A stretch of DNA of 64,000 nucleotides from AV69 sp963742315. GTDB lineage: Bacteria; Verrucomicrobiota; Verrucomicrobiia; Chthoniobacterales; UBA10450. The DNA is taken from positions 186,001 to 250,000 of the forward strand of contig CAVULE010000013.1 of the NCBI GenBank assembly GCA_963742315.1, written 5' to 3'. Position numbers and translations under genes: made by a program. The notes beneath the pieces are model-generated. The model did no database searches, was not told the origin of the DNA, and saw only the letters and a list, made by a program, of their open reading frames with translations. This document shows positions 1-9,155 of the stretch, piece after piece; position 1 is the first letter of the stretch; the number at the start of each line of letters is the position of its first letter.

Positions 1-557
1 GGGATAAAAACTGTGCGAGGAATCTTTCGCAAATACTCAACGTGGTGATGAAGTTGGAGTCGCAACGTGAGCGCGCCGTAATCGGCGCTTCCCGGCTTCG
101 CCGAGAGACGTCGCGCCATCTCATCTTGTAACATGAACAATGCTAATGAGATACAATTTGGAAAATCCACGAAGCGACAGAGCAGTTGGCTCGCAATGTA
201 ATACGGAAGGTTCCCAATCAATTTGACGTTGCGTTCGGCGAATAAAATCCGCCTGTCGAACTCGAGCGCATCGCCGTGGTGCAGTTCGAATCGCGGGTCG
301 CGAAATTTTTCGCGCAAAAAATTCGCCAGCCGCGCATCTTTCTCCAACGCCAGCAGACGCGCGCCGCGCTTCAAAATCTCGCTGGTGAGGGCGCCGAGCC
401 CCGGCCCTATTTCCAGAACAAAATCCTCCCGACTGATCTGGGCCTGCTCGACAATCCAGCGCGCCAGGTTTTGATCGTGCAGGAAATTCTGTCCCAGTTT
501 TTTCGCCGGTCGCACGCCGGCGTCGTCGAGCGCTACGCGAATCTGTGAAAGATTCAT
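1..557 (-). CDS. rsmA: 16S rRNA dimethyladenosine transferase RsmA (KsgA), 3-prime end cut by window
   Basis: The minus strand reads from an ATG at 557 without a stop to the window edge, about 185 residues. RsmA dimethylates two adjacent adenines in helix 45 of 16S rRNA using S-adenosylmethionine, late in 30S assembly. Visible motifs are the N-terminal KKLGQNFLHD segment, the SAM-binding loop LEIGPGLGALT, and the catalytic NLPY motif in IGNLPYYIASQLL. The reading stops at RKIPRTVFIP, which in the family precedes the C-terminal helical domain, so roughly the last third lies outside the window. I see no frameshift in the visible part. This is a housekeeping gene and gives no hint of transfer. 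Confidence 0.93.
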   Translation of the reverse strand, partial: MNLSQIRVALDDAGVRPAKKLGQNFLHDQNLARWIVEQAQISREDFVLEIGPGLGALTSEILKRGARLLALEKDARLANFLREKFRDPRFELHHGDALEFDRRILFAERNVKLIGNLPYYIASQLLCRFVDFPNCISLALFMLQDEMARRLSAKPGSADYGALTLRLQLHHHVEYLRKIPRTVFI

Positions 558-683
558 CCGCCGATCAGCCAGAAAGGCTGGGAGCGCGCCTGCTGTTCAC
601 AAAAAGCTGTGAACAAAGTGCGAAGAGCATTGCGCATTTGTACACAAGTTATTCACCGCCCCGGAATCTAGTTCTCTAAATCC

Positions 684-1832
684 TCATTTGAGCTGCAAGA
701 TCGCTGACTTCCGGCGTTTCCGCCCCTTCAAATAAGTGCGACGCGCTTCACCCAGCGTCACTCCTTCCAGAAAATAAGCGGATGCTGCGTGTCCGATCGC
801 GTAAGTGCCTGCACCTGCCACCATGCCACAAACCACATTCCCCCAACCGGGGAAAAATTTAAGAAGCGCGCGGGCACCCTCGCGCAGAAGCATTCCGGCC
901 CCGACGTTGGCCCCGAGCGCGCCGACGAATTCGGTGGCCGCGCGCAGGCTTCGCTCGCGCCCGCTCAGATACATGATCCCGGAGACCATCACCAATTGCA
1001 GGGTGGTGAGGACAGGGAGGTCGGCGAGAGGGATCGGTTGCGCGCCGACTGCGGTGCAAATTGCGCTCGTCGATTTGATGAGAATGTTTGCGATCTCGCG
1101 TTGGGCATCGCGGTCGCCCGAAATGCGTACAATTTCGACCCGGCACTCATTCGGCAATTCTTTCGCCAGAACGGAAACGAACTGATGTGACGCTGCCCGG
1201 TCGGCCAAGGCGTGTCCTGATTCGCCGGAAAATTCAAACCCGCCCCAGACGCGACCGTGTAGTTGGGGCTGGATTCTTTCCGACCAATCCATCCTGACCG
1301 GTTCCCCATTGTGGCCCGCATTTGGAGTCGGCTCGAGGTGAATTGCTACAATGCCGGCTTCTTTGCGCACGGCATCGTTCCAATGCACGCATTCAATGCC
1401 GTTTTCGGCGCTTCGTTTCACCTTGGTGCGGCCTTCGGAGGCGTCGCTCAGGATGATGATCGCGTCCGCCGATTCGCGTTCGAGTTCTCGGCGAATCGTC
1501 TTTTCCGCTTCGTCATCGGCGCCGCGGGCATCGAGCACAGAAATCGTGCCGCGACCTTTGATCTCAATGTCTTGCCAACGAAAAATCTCGAAGACGACCT
1601 GGCTGGAATCTTCAACCGCGACACCGTTAAAAAGAAGGTTCACAACTTGCGGCATGGGCCAGCGCCCCGCCCCGGCGAGGAGGAGACGCGGGGGGCGTTG
1701 CTGCAAAAAAAGTTCCTTCAACGGCGTTAATTCGTGCAATACCGGTTTTTGGATTGCCGCCGGCAGTTTTCCGAGCAACCCCTCGAGACGCTCGACGATG
1801 TGGAGCAATGCGGACCGATTCACCTCAGCCAA
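684..1832 (-). CDS. DUF697 (YcjF-type) membrane protein with degenerate GTPase-like domain
   Basis: A 382-residue protein. The N-terminal half resembles Era/Obg-type GTPase domains fused to DUF697, but the P-loop position reads LLLAGAGRWPMPQVVNLLF, without the GKS/GKT expected of a nucleotide-binding loop, so it has probably lost GTP binding. From about residue 255 the DUF697 region begins (QPIPLADLPVLTTLQ) with hydrophobic glycine-rich segments, and the C-terminus is basic (KGRKRRK). DUF697 proteins are usually inner-membrane associated and of unknown function. The gene diverges from the transketolase gene, with 75 bp between start codons. Family assignment rests on the C-terminal half; the degenerate-GTPase reading is inference. 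Confidence 0.7.
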   Translation of the reverse strand: MAEVNRSALLHIVERLEGLLGKLPAAIQKPVLHELTPLKELFLQQRPPRLLLAGAGRWPMPQVVNLLFNGVAVEDSSQVVFEIFRWQDIEIKGRGTISVLDARGADDEAEKTIRRELERESADAIIILSDASEGRTKVKRSAENGIECVHWNDAVRKEAGIVAIHLEPTPNAGHNGEPVRMDWSERIQPQLHGRVWGGFEFSGESGHALADRAASHQFVSVLAKELPNECRVEIVRISGDRDAQREIANILIKSTSAICTAVGAQPIPLADLPVLTTLQLVMVSGIMYLSGRERSLRAATEFVGALGANVGAGMLLREGARALLKFFPGWGNVVCGMVAGAGTYAIGHAASAYFLEGVTLGEARRTYLKGRKRRKSAILQLK

Positions 1833-1907
1833 TGACCGGCGATTTGGTCACGAATGCAAGATGCCAAAAACGTTTTGTCGGGAGGCGCCCTGCGATTATA
1901 AGACGCT

Positions 1908-3896
1908 ATGGAAATGAATTTTGAAGCTCTCTCGCGTGCGGCGACCGAAGCCCGCGGTCTTTGCATGGATGCAGTCCAGGCGTCGCAATCCGGTCATCTT
2001 GGTCTGCCGCTGGGTTGCGCAGAAATAGGCGCGGTCCTTTACGGTTACGCACTCAACTATAATCCCGAAAAGCCGCGCTGGATCGGGCGCGACTATTTCG
2101 TTCTCTCGGCCGGTCATGGCTCGATGTTTCTTTACGCCTGGCTACACATGAGCGGCTACGACTTGCCAATGTCGGAAATTAAACGTTTCCGGCAATTGCA
2201 TTCCAGGACGCCGGGCCACCCGGAATTTGGAGAGACGCCGGGCGTCGAATGCACGACTGGTCCACTCGGCCAGGGTGTCGGTAACGCGACCGGCATCGCG
2301 GTCGCGTGCAAAATGGCGGCGGCGCGTTTCAACACCGCCGACCACCGGATTTTCGATCAGCACGTGATTTGTCTGGCGGGTGACGGTTGTATGCAAGAAG
2401 GCGTCGCTTCGGAGGCAAGTGCTTTCGCAGGACACTTCGGTCTCGATAATCTGATTCTGATCTACGATAGCAACACGGTGACGCTGGACGCGCCGGCAAC
2501 CGCAACTCAAAGCGAAGACACCGGCGCGCGTTTTAAGGCTTACGGCTTCGACGTTCAGGAAATCAACGAGGAAGACATGCAGGCGTTTCTCGACGCGCTC
2601 AACAATGCGAAAGAGAACAACAACGGCCGGCCGAAGTTCATCATCTCGCACAGCCTGATAGGGAAAGGAATCCCCGAGGTTGCGGGGACTTATAAAGCGC
2701 ATGGAGAAGCCGGTGCGAAATTTGTCGACGCTGCTCGCAAAGGACTTGGCCTGCCCGACGAACATTATTTCGTTTCAAAAGAGACTTACGCCTACTTTGC
2801 CGAGCACAAGAAGAAGCTGCTCGCCGATTACGAGCGGTGGGAAAAAATTTACACCGAGTGGCGTCAAAAAAATCCTGCGCTGGCAGAAATGCTCGACAAC
2901 GGGATCGAGCGAAAGGTTCCGGGCGATCTCTTATCGAAAATTCCTGAATTTCCGAAGGACGCGAAACTGGCGACTCGCAAAGCCGGCAGTGAAGCCTTGC
3001 AGCCGATCGCGCAGGCGATGCCGCTGCTCATGAGCGGGAGCGCCGATCTTCACGGCTCGACCCTGAACTACATCAAGGGCGGCGAAGATTTCACCCGCGA
3101 CAATCCAAATGGCCGCAACATCCGGTTCGGAATTCGCGAGCACGGCATGTGCGCAATTCTGAATGGAATTTCTTATCACGGGCTGTTTCGCGCCTCGGGC
3201 GCAACCTTTGCCGTTTTCACCGATTATTGCCGCGCCTCAATTCGGTTGGCAGCACTGGCGAAGCTGCCCAATACCTACATTTTCACGCACGACTCCATCG
3301 GCGTTGGTGAAGACGGCCCGACTCATGAACCGGTCGAAACCATCACCTCCGTTCGAGTGATGCCGAACATCGATGTCATTCGGCCGGCCGATCCGGAGGA
3401 GACGGCCGGAGCATTTGTTGCCGCAATGGAACGAACTGAAGGCCCTACGTTCATTGCGTTAACTCGGCAGGTCGTTCCGATTTTGAATGAGATCGATGTG
3501 AAACTGCGACGGGAAGGTGTGCGGCGTGGAGGCTACATCGCCAAACGCGAGAGCGCGCCGTTGGAATTGATCATTCTGTCATGTGGCAGCGAACTACAGC
3601 ATGCGCTCGCCGCTGCCAAAGAACTGGGCGAGAGCGTGAGAGTTGTTTCGATGCCATGCACGGAACGTTTCAACCACGAATCGGACGAATATCGCGAAGA
3701 AATCCTGCCGAATAAGTGTCGAAAACGCGTCGCGATCGAAGCCGGCGTCCCCGATATCTGGTATCAATATGTCGGTCTCGATGGGAAGGTGGTCGGCCTG
3801 CACCGCTTCGGCCTCAGCGCGCCCGGCGCGGAAGTGATGAAAGAATTCGGGATCGATGCGCAGCATGTCGTCGATGCCGCGAGGTCACTGTCGTGA
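1908..3896 (+). CDS. tkt: Transketolase
   Basis: A 662-residue protein of normal family length. Transketolase moves two-carbon units between sugar phosphates in the non-oxidative pentose phosphate pathway and needs thiamine diphosphate and Mg2+. Visible signatures are SGHLGLPLGCAEIG near the N-terminus, the cofactor motif starting GDGCMQEG with its downstream Asn in IYDSNTVTLD, the loop TGPLGQGVGNATG, and the pyrimidine-domain segments FGIREHGMCAI and HDSIGVGEDGPTHEP. The reading frame is intact. Start is ATG 1908, with ATG 1914 also possible. It stands alone between the divergent DUF697 gene and a non-coding stretch. Confidence 0.96.
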   Translation: MEMNFEALSRAATEARGLCMDAVQASQSGHLGLPLGCAEIGAVLYGYALNYNPEKPRWIGRDYFVLSAGHGSMFLYAWLHMSGYDLPMSEIKRFRQLHSRTPGHPEFGETPGVECTTGPLGQGVGNATGIAVACKMAAARFNTADHRIFDQHVICLAGDGCMQEGVASEASAFAGHFGLDNLILIYDSNTVTLDAPATATQSEDTGARFKAYGFDVQEINEEDMQAFLDALNNAKENNNGRPKFIISHSLIGKGIPEVAGTYKAHGEAGAKFVDAARKGLGLPDEHYFVSKETYAYFAEHKKKLLADYERWEKIYTEWRQKNPALAEMLDNGIERKVPGDLLSKIPEFPKDAKLATRKAGSEALQPIAQAMPLLMSGSADLHGSTLNYIKGGEDFTRDNPNGRNIRFGIREHGMCAILNGISYHGLFRASGATFAVFTDYCRASIRLAALAKLPNTYIFTHDSIGVGEDGPTHEPVETITSVRVMPNIDVIRPADPEETAGAFVAAMERTEGPTFIALTRQVVPILNEIDVKLRREGVRRGGYIAKRESAPLELIILSCGSELQHALAAAKELGESVRVVSMPCTERFNHESDEYREEILPNKCRKRVAIEAGVPDIWYQYVGLDGKVVGLHRFGLSAPGAEVMKEFGIDAQHVVDAARSLS

Positions 3897-4271
3897 TTCG
3901 TTAAACAAGACCATCACGCTCCCGAACCGAAACTAGCGCGTTACGGTTGCGCTTCCCTCAAGGCGATAGGCCCGACAGGCCTCGGCATCGTATGACCACG
4001 CCTTCAAGAGACACTGTTGTCCTTCAGGAAGACGATCTTTTGGAAGGATCCGCCCCGATCTGGAGGGCAGCGCGGATGGGTCCCACGTGGCCCGTAATCT
4101 GGGTTCGCGCGGGATCTCAAGCGAAGCGATAGCGCAAATAACCGGTTCTCCCCCGGCATTATCATAAGTAATGAGGACGGCGTCAGCCGGACCTTGTTTG
4201 TCCGGCAGAAAATTTCGGTAATTTCATCGGTAGGATGGTTCTATCGACTGTTAGGGATGGAAGCGGCGCTT
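3897..4271. other. Non-coding stretch with a perfect hairpin
   Basis: No convincing gene is present between transketolase and the convergent methyltransferase gene. A perfect 7-bp inverted repeat with a 7-nt loop (GCCGGAC/GTCCGGC) lies at 4186-4206 but has no T-run, so it is at best a weak bidirectional terminator. The sequence just after it (CAGAAAATTTCGGTAA) recurs at about 38316-38332; the meaning of this is unknown. Confidence 0.4.
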
Positions 4272-4877
4272 TCACCAAAGACCGGGGAAAAGCCGATAGC
4301 GAACGTGGGTGAGGTAGGCCGGCCATCCCGCATCTTGAGAGATTACTCGCTCCTCGGCCTGGATGCGGTAGACGAGAGACGCCCAACCGATCAATACCAG
4401 GAGGACAGTGACGAAGTTCCATTCCTCCAGGTTGTAGCCGATGTCCGCAAGTATGTACGAGAGATACATCGGGTGTCGCACGAATCTGTAGGGGCCACTC
4501 GTCACCAAACCTCTCAAGGCCGGACGGACGCCGAATCGTCTCCGAATAGCGAGTAGGCTAAGGAAACTCAAACCAGCCGCCAACGTTACCAGGGCGAGAC
4601 CTCCTGCGGGCCACGCCTCCTCGCCAGGCGACCAGCGCAAATAGATGACCTGGGCATACGGATAAGCATAGCTGACGGCGACCGCGATGCTGGAAGGCAT
4701 CGAATAGTCCCGTACCTTTGGATCGGGCCGTGCAAGGGCGATCCCAAGGACGACGACATGTTGCAGGACGTAGATCCAATCCGCGATCCCGAAGGTGGGC
4801 GTCAGTAGAAAGAGGATGATCAACTCCGTTGACGTGACGCAGAACAGGAGCAGGTCGGCGAAGCGTCTTCTAAGCAT
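4272..4877 (-). CDS. Isoprenylcysteine carboxylmethyltransferase-family membrane methyltransferase
   Basis: A 201-residue polytopic membrane protein with about five hydrophobic segments. The C-terminal part shows the ICMT/PEMT signature: GPYRFVRHPMYLSYIL, followed by EERVI and a terminal YLTHVRYRLFPGLW, the pattern in which these enzymes bind S-adenosylmethionine. Bacterial members are mostly uncharacterised, and the acceptor substrate, lipid or small molecule, cannot be told from sequence. The gene stands alone, convergent with transketolase. Start is ATG 4877. Confidence 0.8.
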   Translation of the reverse strand: MLRRRFADLLLFCVTSTELIILFLLTPTFGIADWIYVLQHVVVLGIALARPDPKVRDYSMPSSIAVAVSYAYPYAQVIYLRWSPGEEAWPAGGLALVTLAAGLSFLSLLAIRRRFGVRPALRGLVTSGPYRFVRHPMYLSYILADIGYNLEEWNFVTVLLVLIGWASLVYRIQAEERVISQDAGWPAYLTHVRYRLFPGLW

Positions 4878-5195
4878 GTTCAGAGACGCTCGGACATTTG
4901 CGCAGACTCGCTAGTCGATGTGTGGCAGGTTTGCGCGGATCAGGTGCGAGAAATCCGGATCCTGATCTGCTGCGCGCGCGTGTTTGTTGGTACAGTTGCG
5001 CTGCTTGAGCTCGCTAAACGGAAGGCCTCAGAATTCGCCAGCCCATGGTACACGTTCGTTGCGAGGCAGCTGATTACCGATGCTGGTGGTGCAATCGGTG
5101 GCAACCGCATTGTACCAGCCCGGATGGTCGATCACCCGATTTGTTGCGTTCGATGACCGACTAAAGCAGCGATCGCCGCTATGTCTAAGCTGTCG
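4878..5195. other. Intergenic stretch, nothing recognised
   Basis: About 320 bp between the ICMT-like gene and the DUF2950 stop. Plus-strand readings here have no recognisable protein features, and no strong hairpin or repeat was seen. Confidence 0.3.
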
Positions 5196-6215
5196 CTACT
5201 GGTTAGCTGCGCCGCCCTCTTCTTCTCCCTCGGGCCAGTCGTCTCCGGTTGGTTTCCAAGTCTTGTCAGGATTATAGGTGTCGATGGCCTGAAAGTTCTT
5301 GAGGGTATCCGGCCCGAGATCTTTCTCGCACACAACACCATCAGGGCCGACCATGAATGTTTTCACCCCCGTAACCCGATATTCTGCCGGCGCGGCCACG
5401 AGCGCGAATCCGCCAATCATCGCTCCCCCGACGACGAAATCGGTTTCACCACCGGGCGCAGCCGGGCCCTGCTTCTTCAGCACTTTGAAATAGTAGCCGT
5501 GATACGGCTGCGTGCGCTCTGTGTAACCCTGCTCAAGAGCCTTAGCGACTTCTTCTCCCACCGGCCCGCCCCAAGTGCCGTCAGAATTTTGCCAGGCGAG
5601 GCCATCCTGCTTTCCCGGTGTGCTGATAACGCGCTGCGCATATTGATTCACCTTCGCGTCATCGTGCTTTTGCAGCGCGTACTCTTTCTGCGCTTCAACG
5701 AACCCGCGACAGATCGCGATCGCGTCCAGCTCGTTTGCGCCGATCCGGCGATTTAGAACTTCTTCCTTGCCGACCTTCGTGTCGAAGAACCATTTTCCCT
5801 TCTGTTTCACGATCGGAATTGGGCACGGGTAGTCTTCCTTACCGACCACGAGAATCGCGTGATCGCCTTTCTTTTTATCGATATCGATCGAGCTCTTTTC
5901 CTTCGCCTTTTCAGCAAACGCGACCGCGCGGTTCTTATCCTGAACCGGATCTTCGGAACTGACGATATCGTCGCTGTCGGGTCCAAGGATTTCCTTCAGC
6001 GCGGCTTGATCGAACGATGCAGCCGCCTGCACCAGCGCATCGGCAGCCTCTTTCGCACTGGCGAATTCCTTTCCCTTTGCTTGCGCTGCCGCCGCAGACG
6101 CATCCGGCTTCGGATCAGCTGCCCGCCCGACGGGAGCTAAGAAACCGCTGACGAGAATCGCAGAAGCGATCAACAGAATTTTTGAGTCATTCATGATGTT
6201 CACTGTTGAGATCAT
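5196..6215 (-). CDS. DUF2950 family secreted protein
   Basis: About 339 residues. A hydrophobic signal peptide (ILLIASAILVSGFLAPVGRA) precedes an Ala/Lys-rich linker and the DUF2950 body, marked by FASAKEAADALVQAA, GKEDYPCPIPIVKQ, AICRGFVEAQKEYA, PYHGYYFKVLKKQG and GVKTFMVGPDGVVCEKDLG. The family is envelope-associated with no assigned biochemical role. Start ATG 6215 is preferred because an AGGG sequence lies about 8 nt upstream; ATG 6194, directly before the hydrophobic segment, is the alternative. It follows the DUF3300 gene by 16 bp, a pairing I recall as common, so the two are probably one transcript under the palindrome at 7809. Confidence 0.85.
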   Translation of the reverse strand: MISTVNIMNDSKILLIASAILVSGFLAPVGRAADPKPDASAAAAQAKGKEFASAKEAADALVQAAASFDQAALKEILGPDSDDIVSSEDPVQDKNRAVAFAEKAKEKSSIDIDKKKGDHAILVVGKEDYPCPIPIVKQKGKWFFDTKVGKEEVLNRRIGANELDAIAICRGFVEAQKEYALQKHDDAKVNQYAQRVISTPGKQDGLAWQNSDGTWGGPVGEEVAKALEQGYTERTQPYHGYYFKVLKKQGPAAPGGETDFVVGGAMIGGFALVAAPAEYRVTGVKTFMVGPDGVVCEKDLGPDTLKNFQAIDTYNPDKTWKPTGDDWPEGEEEGGAANQ

Positions 6216-6231
6216 TGTTTGTGCCCTCATT

Positions 6232-7755
6232 CTATCTTCGCCCCCCTCCACCGCCGCCGCCGCGACCACCACCACCACCGCCGCCGCCGCCACGGCCACC
6301 ACCGCCACCACCACCGTGATAACCGCCACCCCGGCTTCCGCCGTAACTTCCGCCGCCGCGACTGTACCCGCCGCCACCCATGCTTTGACCGCCCCGACTG
6401 CTGGATGCACGGGCTGAGCTGCCGCTGTGTCCACCGCTGCTAAACGCGCTGCGGCTCGAGGCCCCGCTGGAAACACTGCGATTTCCGACGCTATTCGCTC
6501 CGCTCGGACGCGTCGCCGGTCGGGTACTCGCTGCGCCGCCGGCACGTCCCGCTGATCCAGCGCCACCCGGTTTCCCAACCCCACCTGCACCGCCAGGTTT
6601 TCCAACGCCGCCTGCGCCGCCCGGCCTCCCGGCACCAGCTACGCCGCCTGCACCGCCAGGTTTTCCAACGCCGCCTGCACCGCCAGGTCTTCCGACACCG
6701 CCAACACCACCTACGCCACCTGCACCGCCCGGTCTTCCAACACCACCAACACCGCCCGCACCACCAGCCCCACCCGGGCCACGTCCACCGAACTTGCCGG
6801 CTGTTCCGCGATCCCCATAAGGTGCATTGCCGCGATGTTGCGGATTGTGTTGCCACTTACCCCCGCCTGCCTGGCCGCGGTTAATGTTGCCACGATTGAT
6901 GTTGTTAATGTTGTTCCGGTTAAAGTTATTATTGTTGTTAATGTTGATATCACCGTTGCCCCAGTTGCAGTTGCCCCAGGCTCCGCCGGCCCAAGCACCC
7001 AGCGCAAATCCGGCCGCGCCCCACGCCAGCCCCATGCCCGGGTAGTATCCCGGATAGGTATAAGGGTAATAAGGATAGGCAGGGGGAGGAGGTCCATAAA
7101 CCACCGTCGAGTCGTATGAGGGAACGTAAACTACGTCGTTTTGAGCCGGCTCTACTACGATAACTTGCTTCCCGCCTTCTGTTTTGGTCTCAACTGTCTG
7201 TTGCGCGCTGGTCTTTAGATTCCCCGTTCCCTGGGCCTTTGCGCGCATCCGCTGGACTGCCTCCATTACGTCGGATTGCTGTGCCAGAAACGCGTTCCCA
7301 AGATCCGTTGTCCATTGAATATTGCCCGCCAAGCGTTGGACTACGTCGGGAGTCACGGCCAAGGACTGGACGCTAGGATCCCAAGGTTGCTTGGCCACGG
7401 CATCGGCCAGTGCCTTATCTTTCAAATTCTTGTTTCGCTCCATCCATTGCTGAAGCTGGATGATTTCCAATGGATACGTCGAAGCAGCGAGCGCCGTAGC
7501 GAGTAGCGGGTCCGGAAAGAGCGCAATCGGTGCGACCAGTGAATCTAATTGCTCGGGTGGCATCTTCTGAGCCGGTTCCTGCTCGGTCGTTGTTGTCGTC
7601 ATCACCTGTGACTGGGTCTGTGGAATAGGCGATTGAGGCGCGGCCGACGGTTGCTGCGCCAGAGTCAACGACGGCACTGACACGAGCGTGACGAAGGTGG
7701 TGACGGTGTAAAGAAATGGCTTGCAGAATTCGAATGACAAGTCGCGTAACATCAT
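6232..7755 (-). CDS. DUF3300 family protein with long Gly/Pro-rich C-terminal tail
   Basis: 507 residues. An N-terminal signal peptide (ending about SLTLAQ) is followed by the DUF3300 domain: LDSLVAPIALFPDPLLATAL, ASTYPLEIIQLQQWM, and VVYVPSYDSTVVYGPPPP. An Asn-rich segment (NININNNNNFNRNN-like) comes next, then a low-complexity tail of tandem GGVGRPGGAGGVGKPGGAGG-type units, then a Ser/Gly/Arg end. The gene belongs to the envelope and its function is unknown. Start ATG 7755 is chosen because GGGAGA lies just upstream. The repeat-rich tail is slippage-prone and may vary in unit number. The box at 7809 lies 53 bp upstream of this start. Confidence 0.86.
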   Translation of the reverse strand: MMLRDLSFEFCKPFLYTVTTFVTLVSVPSLTLAQQPSAAPQSPIPQTQSQVMTTTTTEQEPAQKMPPEQLDSLVAPIALFPDPLLATALAASTYPLEIIQLQQWMERNKNLKDKALADAVAKQPWDPSVQSLAVTPDVVQRLAGNIQWTTDLGNAFLAQQSDVMEAVQRMRAKAQGTGNLKTSAQQTVETKTEGGKQVIVVEPAQNDVVYVPSYDSTVVYGPPPPAYPYYPYTYPGYYPGMGLAWGAAGFALGAWAGGAWGNCNWGNGDININNNNNFNRNNINNINRGNINRGQAGGGKWQHNPQHRGNAPYGDRGTAGKFGGRGPGGAGGAGGVGGVGRPGGAGGVGGVGGVGRPGGAGGVGKPGGAGGVAGAGRPGGAGGVGKPGGAGGVGKPGGAGSAGRAGGAASTRPATRPSGANSVGNRSVSSGASSRSAFSSGGHSGSSARASSSRGGQSMGGGGYSRGGGSYGGSRGGGYHGGGGGGGRGGGGGGGGGRGGGGGGGRR

Positions 7756-7808
7756 AGTTTCTCTCCCGTTCTGGCAAATATCAGACACCTGGGACAAGTG
7801 GCGATATA

Positions 7809-7820
7809 AGACCTTGGTCT
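7809..7820. promoter_or_regulatory. DosR-like palindrome box 1 (AGACCTTGGTCT)
   Basis: A strict match to the core RGACYWWRGTCY with AT-rich flanks (ATA before, CAT after). It lies 53 bp upstream of the DUF3300 start on the minus strand, so it probably controls the DUF3300-DUF2950 pair. Confidence 0.7.
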
Positions 7821-7883
7821 CATTAAATAAAACGAATCACTCTTAAGAGCAAAAGTTTTGTCGTACCCCTAGTAAGAAGTGAA

Positions 7884-8039
7884 TCATGCGTCGATTCGAG
7901 CTGTCCTTTGGAAATTCTCCACTGCATCGGCCACAGTTGTGAATCGGTTTACGCTGCCAAACTTGCCCTCGATGCCTTCGCTGCGAAGACGATCCCGCAC
8001 CGAGGACCGCGCTTCGACAGCGATGTTTGCCCGCGCTGC
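7884..8039 (-). pseudogene. STAS-domain C-terminal fragment (SulP-tail fossil)
   Basis: The minus strand encodes about 50 residues ending at a stop at 7884, containing VEARSSVRDRLRSEG and NRFTTVADAVENFQ. This closely matches the last part of the STAS domain at 9830-10180 (VEARASVRERLRSEG, DRFTTVADAIEAFQ). The rest of a STAS domain and any transporter are missing, so this is a broken copy lying downstream of the 8080 gene. It suggests partial duplication of a sulP 3-prime end followed by deletion. Confidence 0.65.
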
Positions 8040-8079
8040 TTCGGGGCCGTAAGGCGAATCGCGTGATGAAGCGCGCGGC

Positions 8080-8409
8080 TTAGCGCCCTTCGACAATCGC
8101 CTTCAAAATCCCCAGCCCCTTTGGCTGCATCGGGCCCATTCCAGTTCCCGGCATGAACCACATGCCCTTGTCCTTCGCGCGGCAGTAGATGATTTGAACG
8201 CCGTCGTGCGCCGTCGCATGATGAAACGTGGCGCCGGAGTTCTCGGCGATGAAGCCGAAGAATTTTTCCCGCCATGGGTTATCCATAAGCGGGAACAGTT
8301 GCTCGCCGAGCGCCTTCAGCTCCTCGACACTGATTGTCCGAATGGATTCCTTTATCGCCTTGCGGCGAGCTTCCGTGATTTCTTCCATGTTTACTTTGTC
8401 GAATGCCAT
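8080..8409 (-). CDS. Hypothetical protein, 109 residues
   Basis: I do not recognise this family. It is a soluble-looking protein with a charged N-terminal helix (EEITEARRKAIKESI) and a C-terminal region with GATFHHATAHDG, IIYCRAKDKGMWFMPGTGMG and PKGLGILKAIVEG. No signal peptide or membrane segment is apparent. It lies at the 3-prime end of the minus-strand ion-transport run, 90 bp after the outer-membrane protein gene. The compact conserved-looking C-terminus and uninterrupted frame argue that it is a real gene. Confidence 0.6.
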   Translation of the reverse strand: MAFDKVNMEEITEARRKAIKESIRTISVEELKALGEQLFPLMDNPWREKFFGFIAENSGATFHHATAHDGVQIIYCRAKDKGMWFMPGTGMGPMQPKGLGILKAIVEGR

Positions 8410-8499
8410 GATGCTGCCTTTGGTTTGATGCTTTGCTGATCAGTAAAATAGGCCGTAGAAAAAGGGAAGCGCGATGAAGATGAGAATGAGGGTCCTAAC

Positions 8500-9150
8500 T
8501 CAAAAACTCACGCCCACGGCGAAGACCCACGTCGGTTTACCCTGATCCAGATTGAATACGTAGGTTGTGAAATCCATTTTCTTGTAGGAAAAACCCACCA
8601 GCAATCCGCGCTGGATGTCGACATCCGTCTGGTAGGCCCGCGTGCGCTGGCCCACCAATCCAAATCGAAACCAATCCACCGGTGAGAGACTCAACTCGGA
8701 CCAGTTGTAAAAGAAGTTTCCTTCCGAATTGCCCGTGTCGAAGACCCACTCGCCTTCACTGGAAAATTCGAACTTCCAATAAGTAAGCGAAAGCTTGTAG
8801 CCGGGCGCAATGCCGGTCGTATTGCCAAACACGCCACCTAACATTGGCGTGAATTCCCATTCTAATTTTCTCCCGCCGCTGAAATTGTAACCAACCCACG
8901 CCGATCCCGTTTCCAGGTTCTCGTAGTTGTAGCGAGCCTCGAGGTGCAGCCAGCCGCGGTCGGCGCTGAACGTCGGCTGCACGTATTCCTGATCGTCGGG
9001 CACGATATAAGTGGAGGCGGAGGCCGAGAAGGACCAGGCTTTCTCGCCCACTTCTTCGCTGAGCGTGGGCGCCGTGCTCGTGGTCGCGCCAGCCAGCGCG
9101 TTATCGCCCGCCAGGACAACGACAATCGCCATGAAGCCAAGAGCTCGCAT
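8500..9150 (-). CDS. Outer-membrane beta-barrel-like protein
   Basis: 216 residues with a signal peptide (MRALGFMAIVVVLAGDNALAG to about residue 21). The rest has alternating aromatic and polar residues typical of outer-membrane strands, such as WLHLEARYNYENLETGSAWV, YKLSLTYWKFEFSSEGEWVF, and a C-terminus ending in F (VFAVGVSF), the usual final-strand signal. No specific family is certain. Start ATG 9150 is chosen because GGGAGG sits 9 nt upstream; ATG 9159 would leave no spacing. The gene overlaps or abuts the VIT gene end, so the two are probably co-transcribed. Confidence 0.7.
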   Translation of the reverse strand: MRALGFMAIVVVLAGDNALAGATTSTAPTLSEEVGEKAWSFSASASTYIVPDDQEYVQPTFSADRGWLHLEARYNYENLETGSAWVGYNFSGGRKLEWEFTPMLGGVFGNTTGIAPGYKLSLTYWKFEFSSEGEWVFDTGNSEGNFFYNWSELSLSPVDWFRFGLVGQRTRAYQTDVDIQRGLLVGFSYKKMDFTTYVFNLDQGKPTWVFAVGVSF

Positions 9151-9155
9151 GGTTC

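Noticed and set aside
4186..4206. GGACCTTGTTTGTCC inside the hairpin at 4186-4206 as a box.
   Set aside because: The spacing differs from the box core and it lies between convergent genes, so it is better read as a plain hairpin.
6193..6443. Thr/Ala- and His-rich plus-strand readings opposite DUF3300.
   Set aside because: They are translations of the Gly/Pro repeat in the wrong strand.
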